Shown piece after piece: positions 5,153 through 12,216 of a stretch of DNA of 16,865 nt (position 1 is its first letter; each line of letters starts with the position of its first letter). The translations under genes were made by a program, and so were the position numbers. This DNA is from an uncultured Gammaproteobacteria bacterium. GTDB lineage: Bacteria > Pseudomonadota > Gammaproteobacteria > Pseudomonadales > Pseudohongiellaceae. Location: the NCBI GenBank assembly GCA_903889815.1, contig CAISYX010000182.1:1-16865 (forward strand). Direction: 5' to 3'. The notes beneath the pieces are model-generated. The model made no database searches, was not told the origin of the DNA, and worked only from the letters and a program-made list of their open reading frames with translations.

Positions 5153-8086
5153 ATGATTTTTCAGACGTTTTTACAGAGCAAGAAGTGGCAGGACAAAGAC
5201 CCATCCGTACGCCTGACAGCCATCGCGGAACTCCAGCACCCGGCCGATCCCACCCACGCTGATGTGGCCGAAGCGGCCAGCATCCTCGCCGAGCTGGCCC
5301 GCAAGGACCCTGAGCGCGCTGTGCGCCTGGCGGCCATTGCCCACGTCACGTCTCTGGATACCCTGAATGCGTTGCGCGAGGAGACCGATGATGAAATTCA
5401 ACACGCCTCGCTTGTGCAATACTGCCGCGTATTGTCCGGCGCAGCGCCTGGCACTCTGGATACCGCCCAGCGCATCGCCTTGATGCAGACTGTCTCTGAC
5501 AAACCCATTCTGCTGGCAGTCCTGCACGACTGCGGGTGTGACGAGACGGGCCTGACCACACTCGAGCGCCTTCGCACCGAATTCACGCTGGACGAAAAGG
5601 GACTGCTGGACATCGCCGCCCATTCTGGCAACCACACCGTGCGCCTTGCCGCGGCACAACACATCAGCGACATCGCCCTGCTGGAACAGTTGAGCGAGCA
5701 GATCAAGCACAAGGACAAGGCCGTCCTCAAATATTGCAAGGAACACCTGCAGAGCGCCCATGATGCCCGGGCGAAGCAGGCTACCGACCTGGCCCAGGCG
5801 ATCAGCCTCTGCGAGTCGGTCGAATCCTTGTCCGTGAAAGTTATCGGCGCCTTGAGTCAGGCGCAGTTCGACTACAAGCTGACCCAGTGGGATGACGTGT
5901 CCCAGGCGGCTGACAGCGCCCTGCAGGAACGCTTTGCAACGGCCTGCGACACGCTGCGTGGACGCCTGAGCGAGTACGCCACGCAGCGTCAGCAGGCGGC
6001 CCTTGCCGAGCAGAATGGTGCCGACCTCAGCGCCGCCTGCGAAGCCGCAGACGCCGCGAGCAATACGCTGCTTGCCCCCGTAACAGCCGAACAGATAGCC
6101 ACACTGGAAGAACACCTCCACACTCTTCAGGCGCTGACAGTAGATTCCGTCGCCATCGACACCGACCTGCTGGCGCGCGCCACCGCACTGATTGCCAGCC
6201 TGCAACTCAGCGTGCGGGCATTCCATGCGCTGGAAGCCAAGCAGAGTGATCTGGCCGCACTGCAGACGGAATTCGCAGCGCTGACGGCCAAGCGCACCGC
6301 GTTGCTCGCCGGCGCCATGAAACGCCTCAACAAGCTGTTCAGCAAGGATGGCTGGCCAGTCACCCTGCCCCACAGCGAGCTTTTCACCCAGTGCCTGACG
6401 CTGGAAGAACAGGCGCGCAAGCTGCTGGAGCGAAATGCCGCCTACCTTGAAAAACTGCACAAGGACTCCGTCGCACACATCGCCGCACTTGAGCAGCATA
6501 TCGAGCAGGGCCAGGTGAACGACGCCCAGCGTTTGTGGGACAAAGTCCAGGGCGCCATCAAGAACGCCGACGAGTCTCTCAAGAAGCAGCTGCAGGAGCT
6601 CCTTGCCCCGTTCAAACCCCGCATCACCGAGCTTGTCGACTGGAAGAACTTCGCTGCCACCGAGAAGAAGAAAGAACTGATCGTCCAGATGCAGGCACTG
6701 GCCGAAGGCAGCGTTCACGCAGCCGAGAAAGCCAAGAAAATCAAATCCTTGCAGGATGAATGGAAGAAACTGAGTCACTCAGTGCAGAACGACACTCTGT
6801 GGACGCAGTTCAACGAGCTTTCCCACAAGGCCTTCGAGCCTTGCAAGGAATACTTCAAGGAGCGCAAGTCAAAGCTGCAGAGCAATCTGGACGAGCGCAA
6901 CAAGATCTGCGCCCAGCTGGAAGAGCTGCTGCCCACGCTGACCCCCGAGAACCTCAACATTGCCAATCTGAACAAGATCGAGTCGAAGGCGCTGGACGAC
7001 TGGAAGCTCTACGCCCCGGTTGAGCAGACCCGCATCAAGAAACTGCAGAAGCGCTTCAATACCGTGCTGACCGACCTGCGCCAGTTCAAACGCAAAGCCT
7101 TGCTGAGCAATGCCACGCGCAAGCTGGAGCTGATCGCCCAGGCCGTGCAGCTGGACACCCTGGACAACGTTCAGGAAGCGATGGCCGAAGCTAAAAAGCT
7201 GCAGGGGACGTGGAAAACCATCGGGCCTTCCCCTTTCAAGGATGATCGCAACCACTGGAATGCCTTCCGCGCGGCCTGCGACAAGATCTTCACCAAGCGT
7301 CCCAAAGAGCCCGCACCGCGCGCTCAGGCCGCTGGCAAACCTGCCGACAGGACTGGCGACAAGCCACGCAATATCGACAGCCCGGCGGTCGCCGCAAGCA
7401 AGGATACTCTGACTAAAATCAGACAATTGACGACACTGGCTGGAGAAGAACTTTTACAGTCACGCCGCAGCTTTACCGAGCTGAAAGACGCCTTCCGCGC
7501 CTCCCTCACGGCCGATCTCAAGCATGAAAAGCGCCCGCTGCAGGAGCAGTTCGACAAACTCTGTATCCAGTACGAAAGCAAGTTGAAGGCGGCGCCGGAC
7601 AAGAAGAGTCTGCAGTTGATTGGCCAGGCGCGCGTCAAAGCCGACTTCTGCAATGCGCTGGAGCAAGGCGCACTGGCCGGCAAAGCGCTGGAAGACGCTG
7701 ACGCGCTGACCGAACAGTGGCAGGCCCTGGGCAAGCTGGCCGACCTGCTGCAGGACCAGAGTCTGGAGCAGCGCTTCCATGCCCTTGCGCATGGCGTGGA
7801 TGCCAGAGTGCTGAAGAAGCATGCCAGAGACAACGAGGACAAGGCACGGGAGCTGTGCATCTCTGCCGAGATACACGCCGGCATCGACTCGCCCGACGCC
7901 GACAAGGCTCTGCGCATGCAGGTGCAGTTGAAGCAGCTCAAGAGCAGTTTCGGCAAAGGCAGCGGCAAGAGCCCCGCCCAGCTGGTGGCAGACCTGGAGA
8001 TGCAGCTGCTCTGCCTCGGCCCGCTGGATGGCGCTGTGCGTGCAGGCTTCGAAGCCCGCGTCGGCAAGGCCCGCGCCAAACTCTGA
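5153..8086 (+). CDS. Large DUF349 repeat protein (977 residues)
   Basis: A long, charged, almost entirely helical cytoplasmic protein with several DUF349 modules; the biochemical role of the family is not established. There is no signal peptide or membrane segment. The first 190 residues hold HEAT-like helical pairs (DPSVRLTAIAEL near 17, RAVRLAAIAHVTSLDTLNAL, NHTVRLAAAQHISDIALLEQ). The middle is coiled-coil-like and rich in Ala, Gln and Leu. DUF349 signatures with the conserved Trp appear at W462 (RLWDKVQGAI), W537 (LQDEWKKLSHSV), W687 (LQGTWKTIGPSPF, the best match) and W856 (LTEQWQALGKLADLL). A low-complexity Pro/Ala/Lys linker lies at about 718-745. The ATG at 5153 has only a weak AAGAG-like site upstream. 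aroA begins 22 bp after its stop with no terminator between, so the two are likely co-transcribed. Confidence 0.85.
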   Translation: MIFQTFLQSKKWQDKDPSVRLTAIAELQHPADPTHADVAEAASILAELARKDPERAVRLAAIAHVTSLDTLNALREETDDEIQHASLVQYCRVLSGAAPGTLDTAQRIALMQTVSDKPILLAVLHDCGCDETGLTTLERLRTEFTLDEKGLLDIAAHSGNHTVRLAAAQHISDIALLEQLSEQIKHKDKAVLKYCKEHLQSAHDARAKQATDLAQAISLCESVESLSVKVIGALSQAQFDYKLTQWDDVSQAADSALQERFATACDTLRGRLSEYATQRQQAALAEQNGADLSAACEAADAASNTLLAPVTAEQIATLEEHLHTLQALTVDSVAIDTDLLARATALIASLQLSVRAFHALEAKQSDLAALQTEFAALTAKRTALLAGAMKRLNKLFSKDGWPVTLPHSELFTQCLTLEEQARKLLERNAAYLEKLHKDSVAHIAALEQHIEQGQVNDAQRLWDKVQGAIKNADESLKKQLQELLAPFKPRITELVDWKNFAATEKKKELIVQMQALAEGSVHAAEKAKKIKSLQDEWKKLSHSVQNDTLWTQFNELSHKAFEPCKEYFKERKSKLQSNLDERNKICAQLEELLPTLTPENLNIANLNKIESKALDDWKLYAPVEQTRIKKLQKRFNTVLTDLRQFKRKALLSNATRKLELIAQAVQLDTLDNVQEAMAEAKKLQGTWKTIGPSPFKDDRNHWNAFRAACDKIFTKRPKEPAPRAQAAGKPADRTGDKPRNIDSPAVAASKDTLTKIRQLTTLAGEELLQSRRSFTELKDAFRASLTADLKHEKRPLQEQFDKLCIQYESKLKAAPDKKSLQLIGQARVKADFCNALEQGALAGKALEDADALTEQWQALGKLADLLQDQSLEQRFHALAHGVDARVLKKHARDNEDKARELCISAEIHAGIDSPDADKALRMQVQLKQLKSSFGKGSGKSPAQLVADLEMQLLCLGPLDGAVRAGFEARVGKARAKL

Positions 8087-8108
8087 ACAGAACCGATATC
8101 GGACGCCC

Positions 8109-9395
8109 ATGAACGCACTCTCCCTGCCCCCGCTTCGCCGCATCGACGGCGAAGTGACTCTGCCCGGCTCCAAGAGCCTGTCCAACCGCATCCTGCTGCT
8201 GGCCGCCGTGGCCAGTGGCGAGACACGCATCCGCAACCTGCTGGACAGCGATGACGTGCGCCACATGTTGAAGGCGCTGGGTGCATTGGGCGTGCCCTTG
8301 CAGATCAGTGCCGACAAGACCCAGTGCACCGTCACCGGCAATGCCGGCGCGCTGGGACATGCCGACGCGCTGACCCTGTTCCTGGGCAATGCCGGAACCG
8401 CCATGCGGCCACTGTGCGCCATGCTGTGCGCTGGTCATGGGGAGTTCACGCTGACGGGCGAGCCCCGCATGTACGAGCGTCCCATCGGCGACCTGGTGGA
8501 CTGCCTGCGCGCCGCCGGCGCCAGCATCGACTACCTGGGCACCGAGGCTTACCCACCCCTGCGGCTGCGAGCACATGGCCTTTCCGGCGGCCGCGTCAGC
8601 ATCAAGGGCAATATCTCCAGCCAGTTCCTCACCGGCATGCTCATGGCCGCGCCCTTCTGCGCCAGCGATCTCGAGATCGTGGTGCAAGGCGAGCTGGTCT
8701 CCAAACCCTATATCCTGATTACCCTCGACGTGATGGCGAAGTTCGGCGTGACGGTCGAGAACCATGACTACCAGCGCTTCGTGATCCGTGCCGGGCAGCG
8801 CTATGTGGCACCGGGCGAGCTGATGGTGGAGGGCGATGCCTCATCCGCTTCGTATTTTCTGGCCGCGGCGGCGATCGCCGGGGGCACGGTGCGCGTGCAC
8901 GGCACTGGTTCCGCCAGCGTACAGGGCGATGCCCGCTTTGCCGATGTGCTTGAACAAATGGGGGCGAAGGTCACCTGGGGCGACACCTGGATCGAAGTCA
9001 GCCGCGGCTGTCTGCAGGGCATCGACGTGGACCTGAACCACATCCCCGACGCTGCCATGACCATCGCCACGACAGCCCTGTTTGCTGAAGGCCCTACCGC
9101 CATCCGCAATATCGCCAACTGGCGCGTGAAGGAAACCGACCGTCTTGCCGCCATGGCCACGGAACTGCGCAAAGTGGGCGCGATAGTGGAAGAAGGCCGG
9201 GACTATATCGTGATCACGCCGCCTGCGCAGATTCAAAGCGCAGCCATCGACACTTACGACGACCATCGCATGGCCATGTGCTTCTCACTGGCAGCCTTCG
9301 GCACCAGCGCGATCACGATCAATGATCCGGGCTGCACGTCGAAAACCTTTCCGACCTACTTCGACTTGTTTCAGGGACTTTGCACCGAACGCTGA
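8109..9395 (+). CDS. aroA: 3-phosphoshikimate 1-carboxyvinyltransferase (EPSP synthase, class I)
   Basis: Sixth step of the shikimate pathway: transfers enolpyruvyl from PEP to shikimate 3-phosphate on the way to chorismate, in the cytoplasm. It has 428 residues (E. coli 427) and all class I landmarks: LPGSKSLSNR (18-27), LGNAGTAMRPL (92-102, with Gly96 and Pro101 at the E. coli positions), GEPRMYERPIGDLVD, GNISSQFLTGML, DASSASYFLA, NHIPDAAMTIAT with the catalytic Asp, NWRVKETDRL with the catalytic Glu, and DDHRMAMCFSLAAFG. The start at 8109 matches the family N-terminus; the frame is open further upstream but overlaps the DUF349 gene. The ribosome binding site is weak, which fits translation coupled to the gene 22 bp upstream. 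A hairpin covers the stop codon and two tRNA genes follow on the other strand. Confidence 0.97.
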   Translation: MNALSLPPLRRIDGEVTLPGSKSLSNRILLLAAVASGETRIRNLLDSDDVRHMLKALGALGVPLQISADKTQCTVTGNAGALGHADALTLFLGNAGTAMRPLCAMLCAGHGEFTLTGEPRMYERPIGDLVDCLRAAGASIDYLGTEAYPPLRLRAHGLSGGRVSIKGNISSQFLTGMLMAAPFCASDLEIVVQGELVSKPYILITLDVMAKFGVTVENHDYQRFVIRAGQRYVAPGELMVEGDASSASYFLAAAAIAGGTVRVHGTGSASVQGDARFADVLEQMGAKVTWGDTWIEVSRGCLQGIDVDLNHIPDAAMTIATTALFAEGPTAIRNIANWRVKETDRLAAMATELRKVGAIVEEGRDYIVITPPAQIQSAAIDTYDDHRMAMCFSLAAFGTSAITINDPGCTSKTFPTYFDLFQGLCTER

Positions 9396-9405
9396 GGCGT
9401 GGTGC
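9382..9405 (+). terminator. Hairpin over the aroA stop codon, possible weak terminator
   Basis: GCACC (9382-9386) pairs with GGTGC (9401-9405) and, after a two-base bulge, ACGC (9389-9392) pairs with GCGT (9397-9400) around a TGAG loop. No T-run follows on either strand, so it is not a standard intrinsic terminator. It may protect the message 3' end or separate aroA from the tRNA genes. Confidence 0.3.
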
Positions 9406-9412
9406 GGGACCG

Positions 9413-9486
9413 TGGAGCGGGTGATGGGAATCGAACCCACGTCTAAAGCTTGGGAAGCTCTCGTTCTACCATTGAACTACACCCGC
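9413..9486 (-). tRNA. tRNA-Gly (anticodon CCC)
   Basis: The minus strand folds as a complete cloverleaf: acceptor GCGGGTG with CACCCGC, D-loop GTTCAATGGTAGAAC, anticodon loop TTCCCAA on an AGAGC/GCTTT stem (anticodon CCC, reads GGG), T-loop TTCGATT, and an encoded CCA at 9413-9415. It is very close to E. coli glyU. It lies 25 bp after tRNA-Pro on the same strand and is probably processed from the same transcript. Its 3' end faces the aroA stop, 17 bp away. Confidence 0.96.
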
Positions 9487-9511
9487 ACGGGGCACTGGGA
9501 AGATTCAGAAT

Positions 9512-9588
9512 TGGTCGGAGTGAGAGGATTCGAACCTCCGGCTTCTACGTCCCGAACGTAGCACTCTACCAGGCTGAGCTACACTCCG
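9512..9588 (-). tRNA. tRNA-Pro (anticodon CGG)
   Basis: Complete cloverleaf on the minus strand: acceptor CGGAGTG with CACTCCG, D-arm GCTCAGCCTGGTAGAGT, anticodon stem CTACG/CGTAG with loop TTCGGGA (anticodon CGG, reads CCG), T-arm GGAGGTTCGAATCCTCT, discriminator A and encoded CCA at 9512-9514. It resembles E. coli proK. First gene of a two-tRNA unit with tRNA-Gly(CCC). Confidence 0.96.
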
Positions 9589-9645
9589 ATCCGATCTGAA
9601 GGCCCGCAAATCCGGCGCTTCCGCCGTGTTCATGAGCCGGGGCGG

Positions 9646-9675
9646 ATGATAGTCGAAAGCGAGAGGGGATTCCAA
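9646..9675 (-). promoter_or_regulatory. Promoter of the tRNA-Pro/tRNA-Gly unit
   Basis: On the minus strand TTGGAA (9670-9675, 4 of 6) and TATCAT (9646-9651, 5 of 6) are separated by 18 bp. Downstream of the -10 lies a GC-rich stretch (CCGCCCCGG), the discriminator type typical of stable-RNA promoters under stringent control. The leader to tRNA-Pro is about 50 bases. Confidence 0.6.
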
Positions 9676-9694
9676 GGGGGCGGGATGAGCAGGC

Positions 9695-9720
9695 AAAAAA
9701 AAGCCCCGCACGGCGGGGCT
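9695..9720 (-). terminator. Intrinsic terminator after the pilin-like remnant
   Basis: A perfect 8-bp stem, AGCCCCGC (9702-9709) with GCGGGGCT (9713-9720) and loop ACG, is followed on the minus strand by eight T residues (A-run at 9695-9702). It lies 24 bp after the pilin-like stop codon at 9744-9746, so it is the natural end of that unit, and it insulates the tRNA promoter from readthrough. The other strand has only TTCTCTT after the stem, so it may work weakly in both directions. Confidence 0.85.
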
Positions 9721-9729
9721 TTCTCTTGT

Positions 9730-10833
9730 TCATCTTGAACAGCTTAGATGCGGTAGCAAACGGTGTAGAACGAATCTTCCGTGTAAGCAGCTGCAATCGC
9801 TGCACCAGGAACCGTCGTGCCGCCACCCAGTGTTGCGCGGAAGCGGCCCGTAGTGCCCACGCCGTCGTCCATCTGCGTATCCAGTGCAATCGCGGCCGTG
9901 CCCGGAACGTTGCTCATGCACAGCAGATTGCCGTTCAGACCTGTCGCGGCTACCGCCGGCATGACCGGGCCTTGGCAGTACCGTGGGCTGCAACATGTTG
10001 TCGACCGTGCGCGGGCGGGCGCCCGTCGCAGATTCTGCGTAAGCCGCCAGGAGCGCCTTGTCGGCAATGATGTTGATGCGCCGCGTCAATCCACCCGACG
10101 CCTTGGCAATGAGCTTCTCCGCGGCTTCACTGAATATCTGCGGCGCCGGGCACCCTGCGGCCTGCAGGCGGAAGCGAATGTAGTCACTGGTCTCCTCGAC
10201 GGTAAGGGGACGCAGGTTGAAACTGTGGGTAATGCGTTCTCGCAACTGACGGATGGCCTTGTTCTGCAGATTCTTGTCCAGCTCAGGCTGGCCAAAAAGC
10301 ACGATCTGCATGAGCTTGTGCTGGTGCGTCTCCAGATTGCTGAACAGGCGCACTTCTTCCAGCGTCTCGATCGGCATGCTCTGCGCTTCTTCGATGATCA
10401 CCAGCACGGAGCGGTTCTCGGCATGCTGCTTGAGCAGGTAGTCCTGCAAATGCTGCATCAGCACCAGGCGCTGGGTGCTATGGTCGACGGGCAGTTTGAG
10501 CTCGAACGCGATGGCGTAGAGGATGTCATGGGGAGAAAGATTGGGGTTGGCCAGGTACACCATCTCCACTGACGGCGGCAGGCGCTCTTCCAGCATCCTG
10601 CACAGCATCGTCTTGCCGCTGCCCACTTCCCCCACCACTTTCAGAATGCCTTCACCCGAAGTGATGGCATACAGCAAGGCCTCCAATACTACACCGCGAC
10701 CGTTGGCCCCACCTGTGAAAAACAGGCTTGGATCGGGCGTAATCCGGAAGGGCGGACGGTCCAGTGAGTAGTATTCGAGATACTTAGAAAAAATACTTAT
10801 CCGAGTTATGGAGTTAGAACCGCTTTCTAACAA
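9730..10833 (-). pseudogene. ExeA/MshM-type AAA ATPase gene, 3' end replaced and start codon lost
   Basis: ExeA-family ATPases help assemble secretins or MSHA/type IV pili. Recognisable features are YLEYYSLDRPPFRITPDPSL, FFTGG, GEVGSGKTMLCR (Walker A), a Walker B VLVIIEEAQSM, LFGQPELD, LRERITHSFNLRPL and GGLTRRINIIADKALLAAYA. Family similarity stops near residue 278 (about 10000). From there to the stop at 9730 the frame reads an Arg/Gly/His-rich sequence that is simply the pilin-like DNA in the wrong frame. The usual start is an ATG just before YLEYY, but here that codon is AAG (10783-10785), and the only upstream initiation option is a TTG at 10831-10833 with no ribosome binding site. The central ATPase core is uninterrupted, so decay looks recent. 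A functional truncated protein is possible but unlikely. Confidence 0.7.
9744..9977 (-). pseudogene. C-terminal remnant of a type IV pilin-like protein
   Basis: The last 77 codons of a gene whose N-terminal prepilin part is missing. The frame reads from CQGPVMPAVAATGLNGN through LLCMSNVPGTAAIALDTQMD and DGVGTTGRFRATLGGG to SFYTVCYRI and stop. The Ala/Gly/Thr-rich globular character, the DxxMDDG-x-x-TG segment, and paired cysteines near the end resemble C-terminal head domains of type IV pilins or pseudopilins; this is from memory of the family pattern, not a search. No start codon with a ribosome binding site and no hydrophobic N-terminal helix precede it. Instead the upstream DNA codes for an ExeA-type ATPase in another frame. 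A strong terminator follows directly, as expected for a once intact pilin gene. Function presumably lost. Confidence 0.6.
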
Positions 10834-10925
10834 CGGTAATTAACTCACATGTTTATGCCAAGAGGATAGCCTGCATAGGGGTCAAAATAAGGCAACTTGC
10901 TAAATTAATTGAATAAATGCACAAA
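10786..10925. other. AT-rich stretch with an inverted repeat, upstream of the exeA remnant
   Basis: Counting 10801-10920 gives 46 G or C in 120 bases (about 38 percent), far below the neighbouring genes. It contains an inverted repeat GTTAGAA (10813-10819) with TTCTAAC (10825-10831), five-base loop, which could be an operator, a transcript hairpin, or part of a former element end. I see no gene and no convincing -35/-10 pair here. Confidence 0.4.
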
Positions 10926-10979
10926 ACCCCGCCATTTAGGTGGATTTTCGGCCCGGAAAGGCTGCCAGCGGGGAGCGGG

Positions 10980-12131
10980 TCACGCTTTTTTTTCTGAACG
11001 CTTTTTGATCGTGCGATCACTGGAAGACGCGAACCCCTGCAGACTGATGACCGGATTGGCATACATCTGCAACATCCACGAGCGAATAGCGGGATCCGCC
11101 TCGGCAATCCGCAACTCAAAGCGGCGAGCGCTTGCGTCATTGCCTGCGGTCAGGGTGCAGCCCTGCAATACCTGCAAGGCCAGGTGGTTGGTGCCCTGCA
11201 GCAGGTAGCTCTGAATGATCTGCGAGTCCACCAGTGCCGCCGCCTCTTCCGCGTCGTCACTGGTCAATGTGATCTCGGTGCCGAACGCTACATGCACATG
11301 CCCCTTGAAACCCACCATGCCGGTGACAATGCTGTGAATATCGCTCTGGTCGGTTTTCTGATAAGTGCCATTTTCACTTTTTTGGTGCAGCTCGTCCGCC
11401 TTGAGCAGATCACAGGGGTCAAACTCGTAGGAAATTGCCACTGGCACGATGTGCAGGGCATTGAGCGCGGCCATCAGACCTTCGTCGCGACGCGCCAGCG
11501 CCAGCATCTTCAGCAGCGCCGTATCGGTGCGATCCACACCGTCCTTGGCCCGGCCTTCCCGCTGGGCAATCCATACGCTGCGTCCGGTGTTGATGCAGTG
11601 ATGAATGTACTCGGACAATTGCTTCGACGATTTCAGCAGATCACGACCTTTCAACGAGCGCCGCACGATGAAGCTCTTGTTGAGCCGCATCAGGTCTGTC
11701 ACGAAGGGACGCTTCAACAGATTGTCACCAATGGCTATCTGCAGAGTTTCAAAACCTGCGTGGTAGAGCATGTAATTCACGAACGCCGGATCCATCGCAA
11801 TGTCGCGATGATTGCTGATGAACAGATACGCCTTGTCACGGCGCAGGCCTTCGAGCCCGGAGTGCGTCAGCTTCGACGTGGTTTTCTCGATCATCTTGTC
11901 CATGTACAGGGCAATGATGCCCTGCATAGATTTGACGGTATGCACATCTTTGAGCTGGGCAGTCAGCCGGCGGCGCGCCAGCCCGCACACCAGCACAGGA
12001 AACAGGCGGAACAACCGGGGGAAACTGAAACCCGCAATGCTGCGGATGAAGTCGGGATTGGCAAGTAGTCCGTCGATGACTGGACGCACTTCCTCGTCGT
12101 TGTAGGGGCGAATGTCCTGGAATTGATCCAT
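10980..12131 (-). CDS. PlsB/PlsC-superfamily glycerolipid acyltransferase (383 residues)
   Basis: Likely transfers an acyl chain to a glycerophospholipid or related acceptor at the inner membrane face. The acyltransferase blocks are in order: ISNHRDIAMDP (the His/Asp catalytic block), FIVRRSLKGRDLLKSS (block II, very like PlsB FIRRxxKGN), WIAQREGRAKDG (block III, acceptor binding) and HIVPVAISYE (block IV). The spacing resembles PlsB (D followed six residues later by Y in NYMLYHAGF), but there is one extra residue between catalytic His and Asp (H-x5-D instead of H-x4-D). There is no clear signal peptide; FPRLFRLFPVLVCGLA near 50-65 may touch the membrane. The start at 12131 was chosen because the upstream extension is low-complexity and Arg/Thr-rich. 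It lies 85 bp after the ABC exporter gene on the same strand. Exact substrate unknown. Confidence 0.82.
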   Translation of the reverse strand: MDQFQDIRPYNDEEVRPVIDGLLANPDFIRSIAGFSFPRLFRLFPVLVCGLARRRLTAQLKDVHTVKSMQGIIALYMDKMIEKTTSKLTHSGLEGLRRDKAYLFISNHRDIAMDPAFVNYMLYHAGFETLQIAIGDNLLKRPFVTDLMRLNKSFIVRRSLKGRDLLKSSKQLSEYIHHCINTGRSVWIAQREGRAKDGVDRTDTALLKMLALARRDEGLMAALNALHIVPVAISYEFDPCDLLKADELHQKSENGTYQKTDQSDIHSIVTGMVGFKGHVHVAFGTEITLTSDDAEEAAALVDSQIIQSYLLQGTNHLALQVLQGCTLTAGNDASARRFELRIAEADPAIRSWMLQMYANPVISLQGFASSSDRTIKKRSEKKA

Positions 12132-12216
12132 CGGTGTGCACGTTGTTGTTGTCGATGTGTGCTGCCTGTGGCAGACCCGCCCGTTGGCGCCAGGGCGCTT
12201 GACGCGGGGCGCGATT

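Noticed and set aside
5171..6778. Long open frame (over 500 codons) on the minus strand opposite the DUF349 gene
   Set aside because: It is a GC-rich antisense shadow: no ribosome binding site, low-complexity Gly/Gln/Leu composition and no recognisable motif, while the plus strand has clear DUF349 signatures.
9413..9588. tRNA genes as an integration site for a mobile element
   Set aside because: Elements normally enter at the tRNA 3' end. Here the 3' end faces aroA 17 bp away with no inserted DNA or duplicated tRNA end; the odd region lies on the 5' side.
10813..10831. Integron attC site suggested by GTTAGAA and TTCTAAC
   Set aside because: In attC the RYYYAAC core precedes GTTRRRY; here the order is reversed, the ends do not match the Y/R rule, and no integrase or cassette is nearby.
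10841..10862. Sigma54 promoter for the exeA remnant (minus strand TTGGCATAAAC)
   Set aside because: The -24-like TGGCA is there but the required TTGC at the -12 position is missing at correct spacing.
12162..12198. Terminator between the ABC exporter and acyltransferase genes
   Set aside because: Only short stems (CTGCC/GGCAG and GCGC/GCGC) without a T-run on the minus strand; insufficient for an intrinsic terminator.
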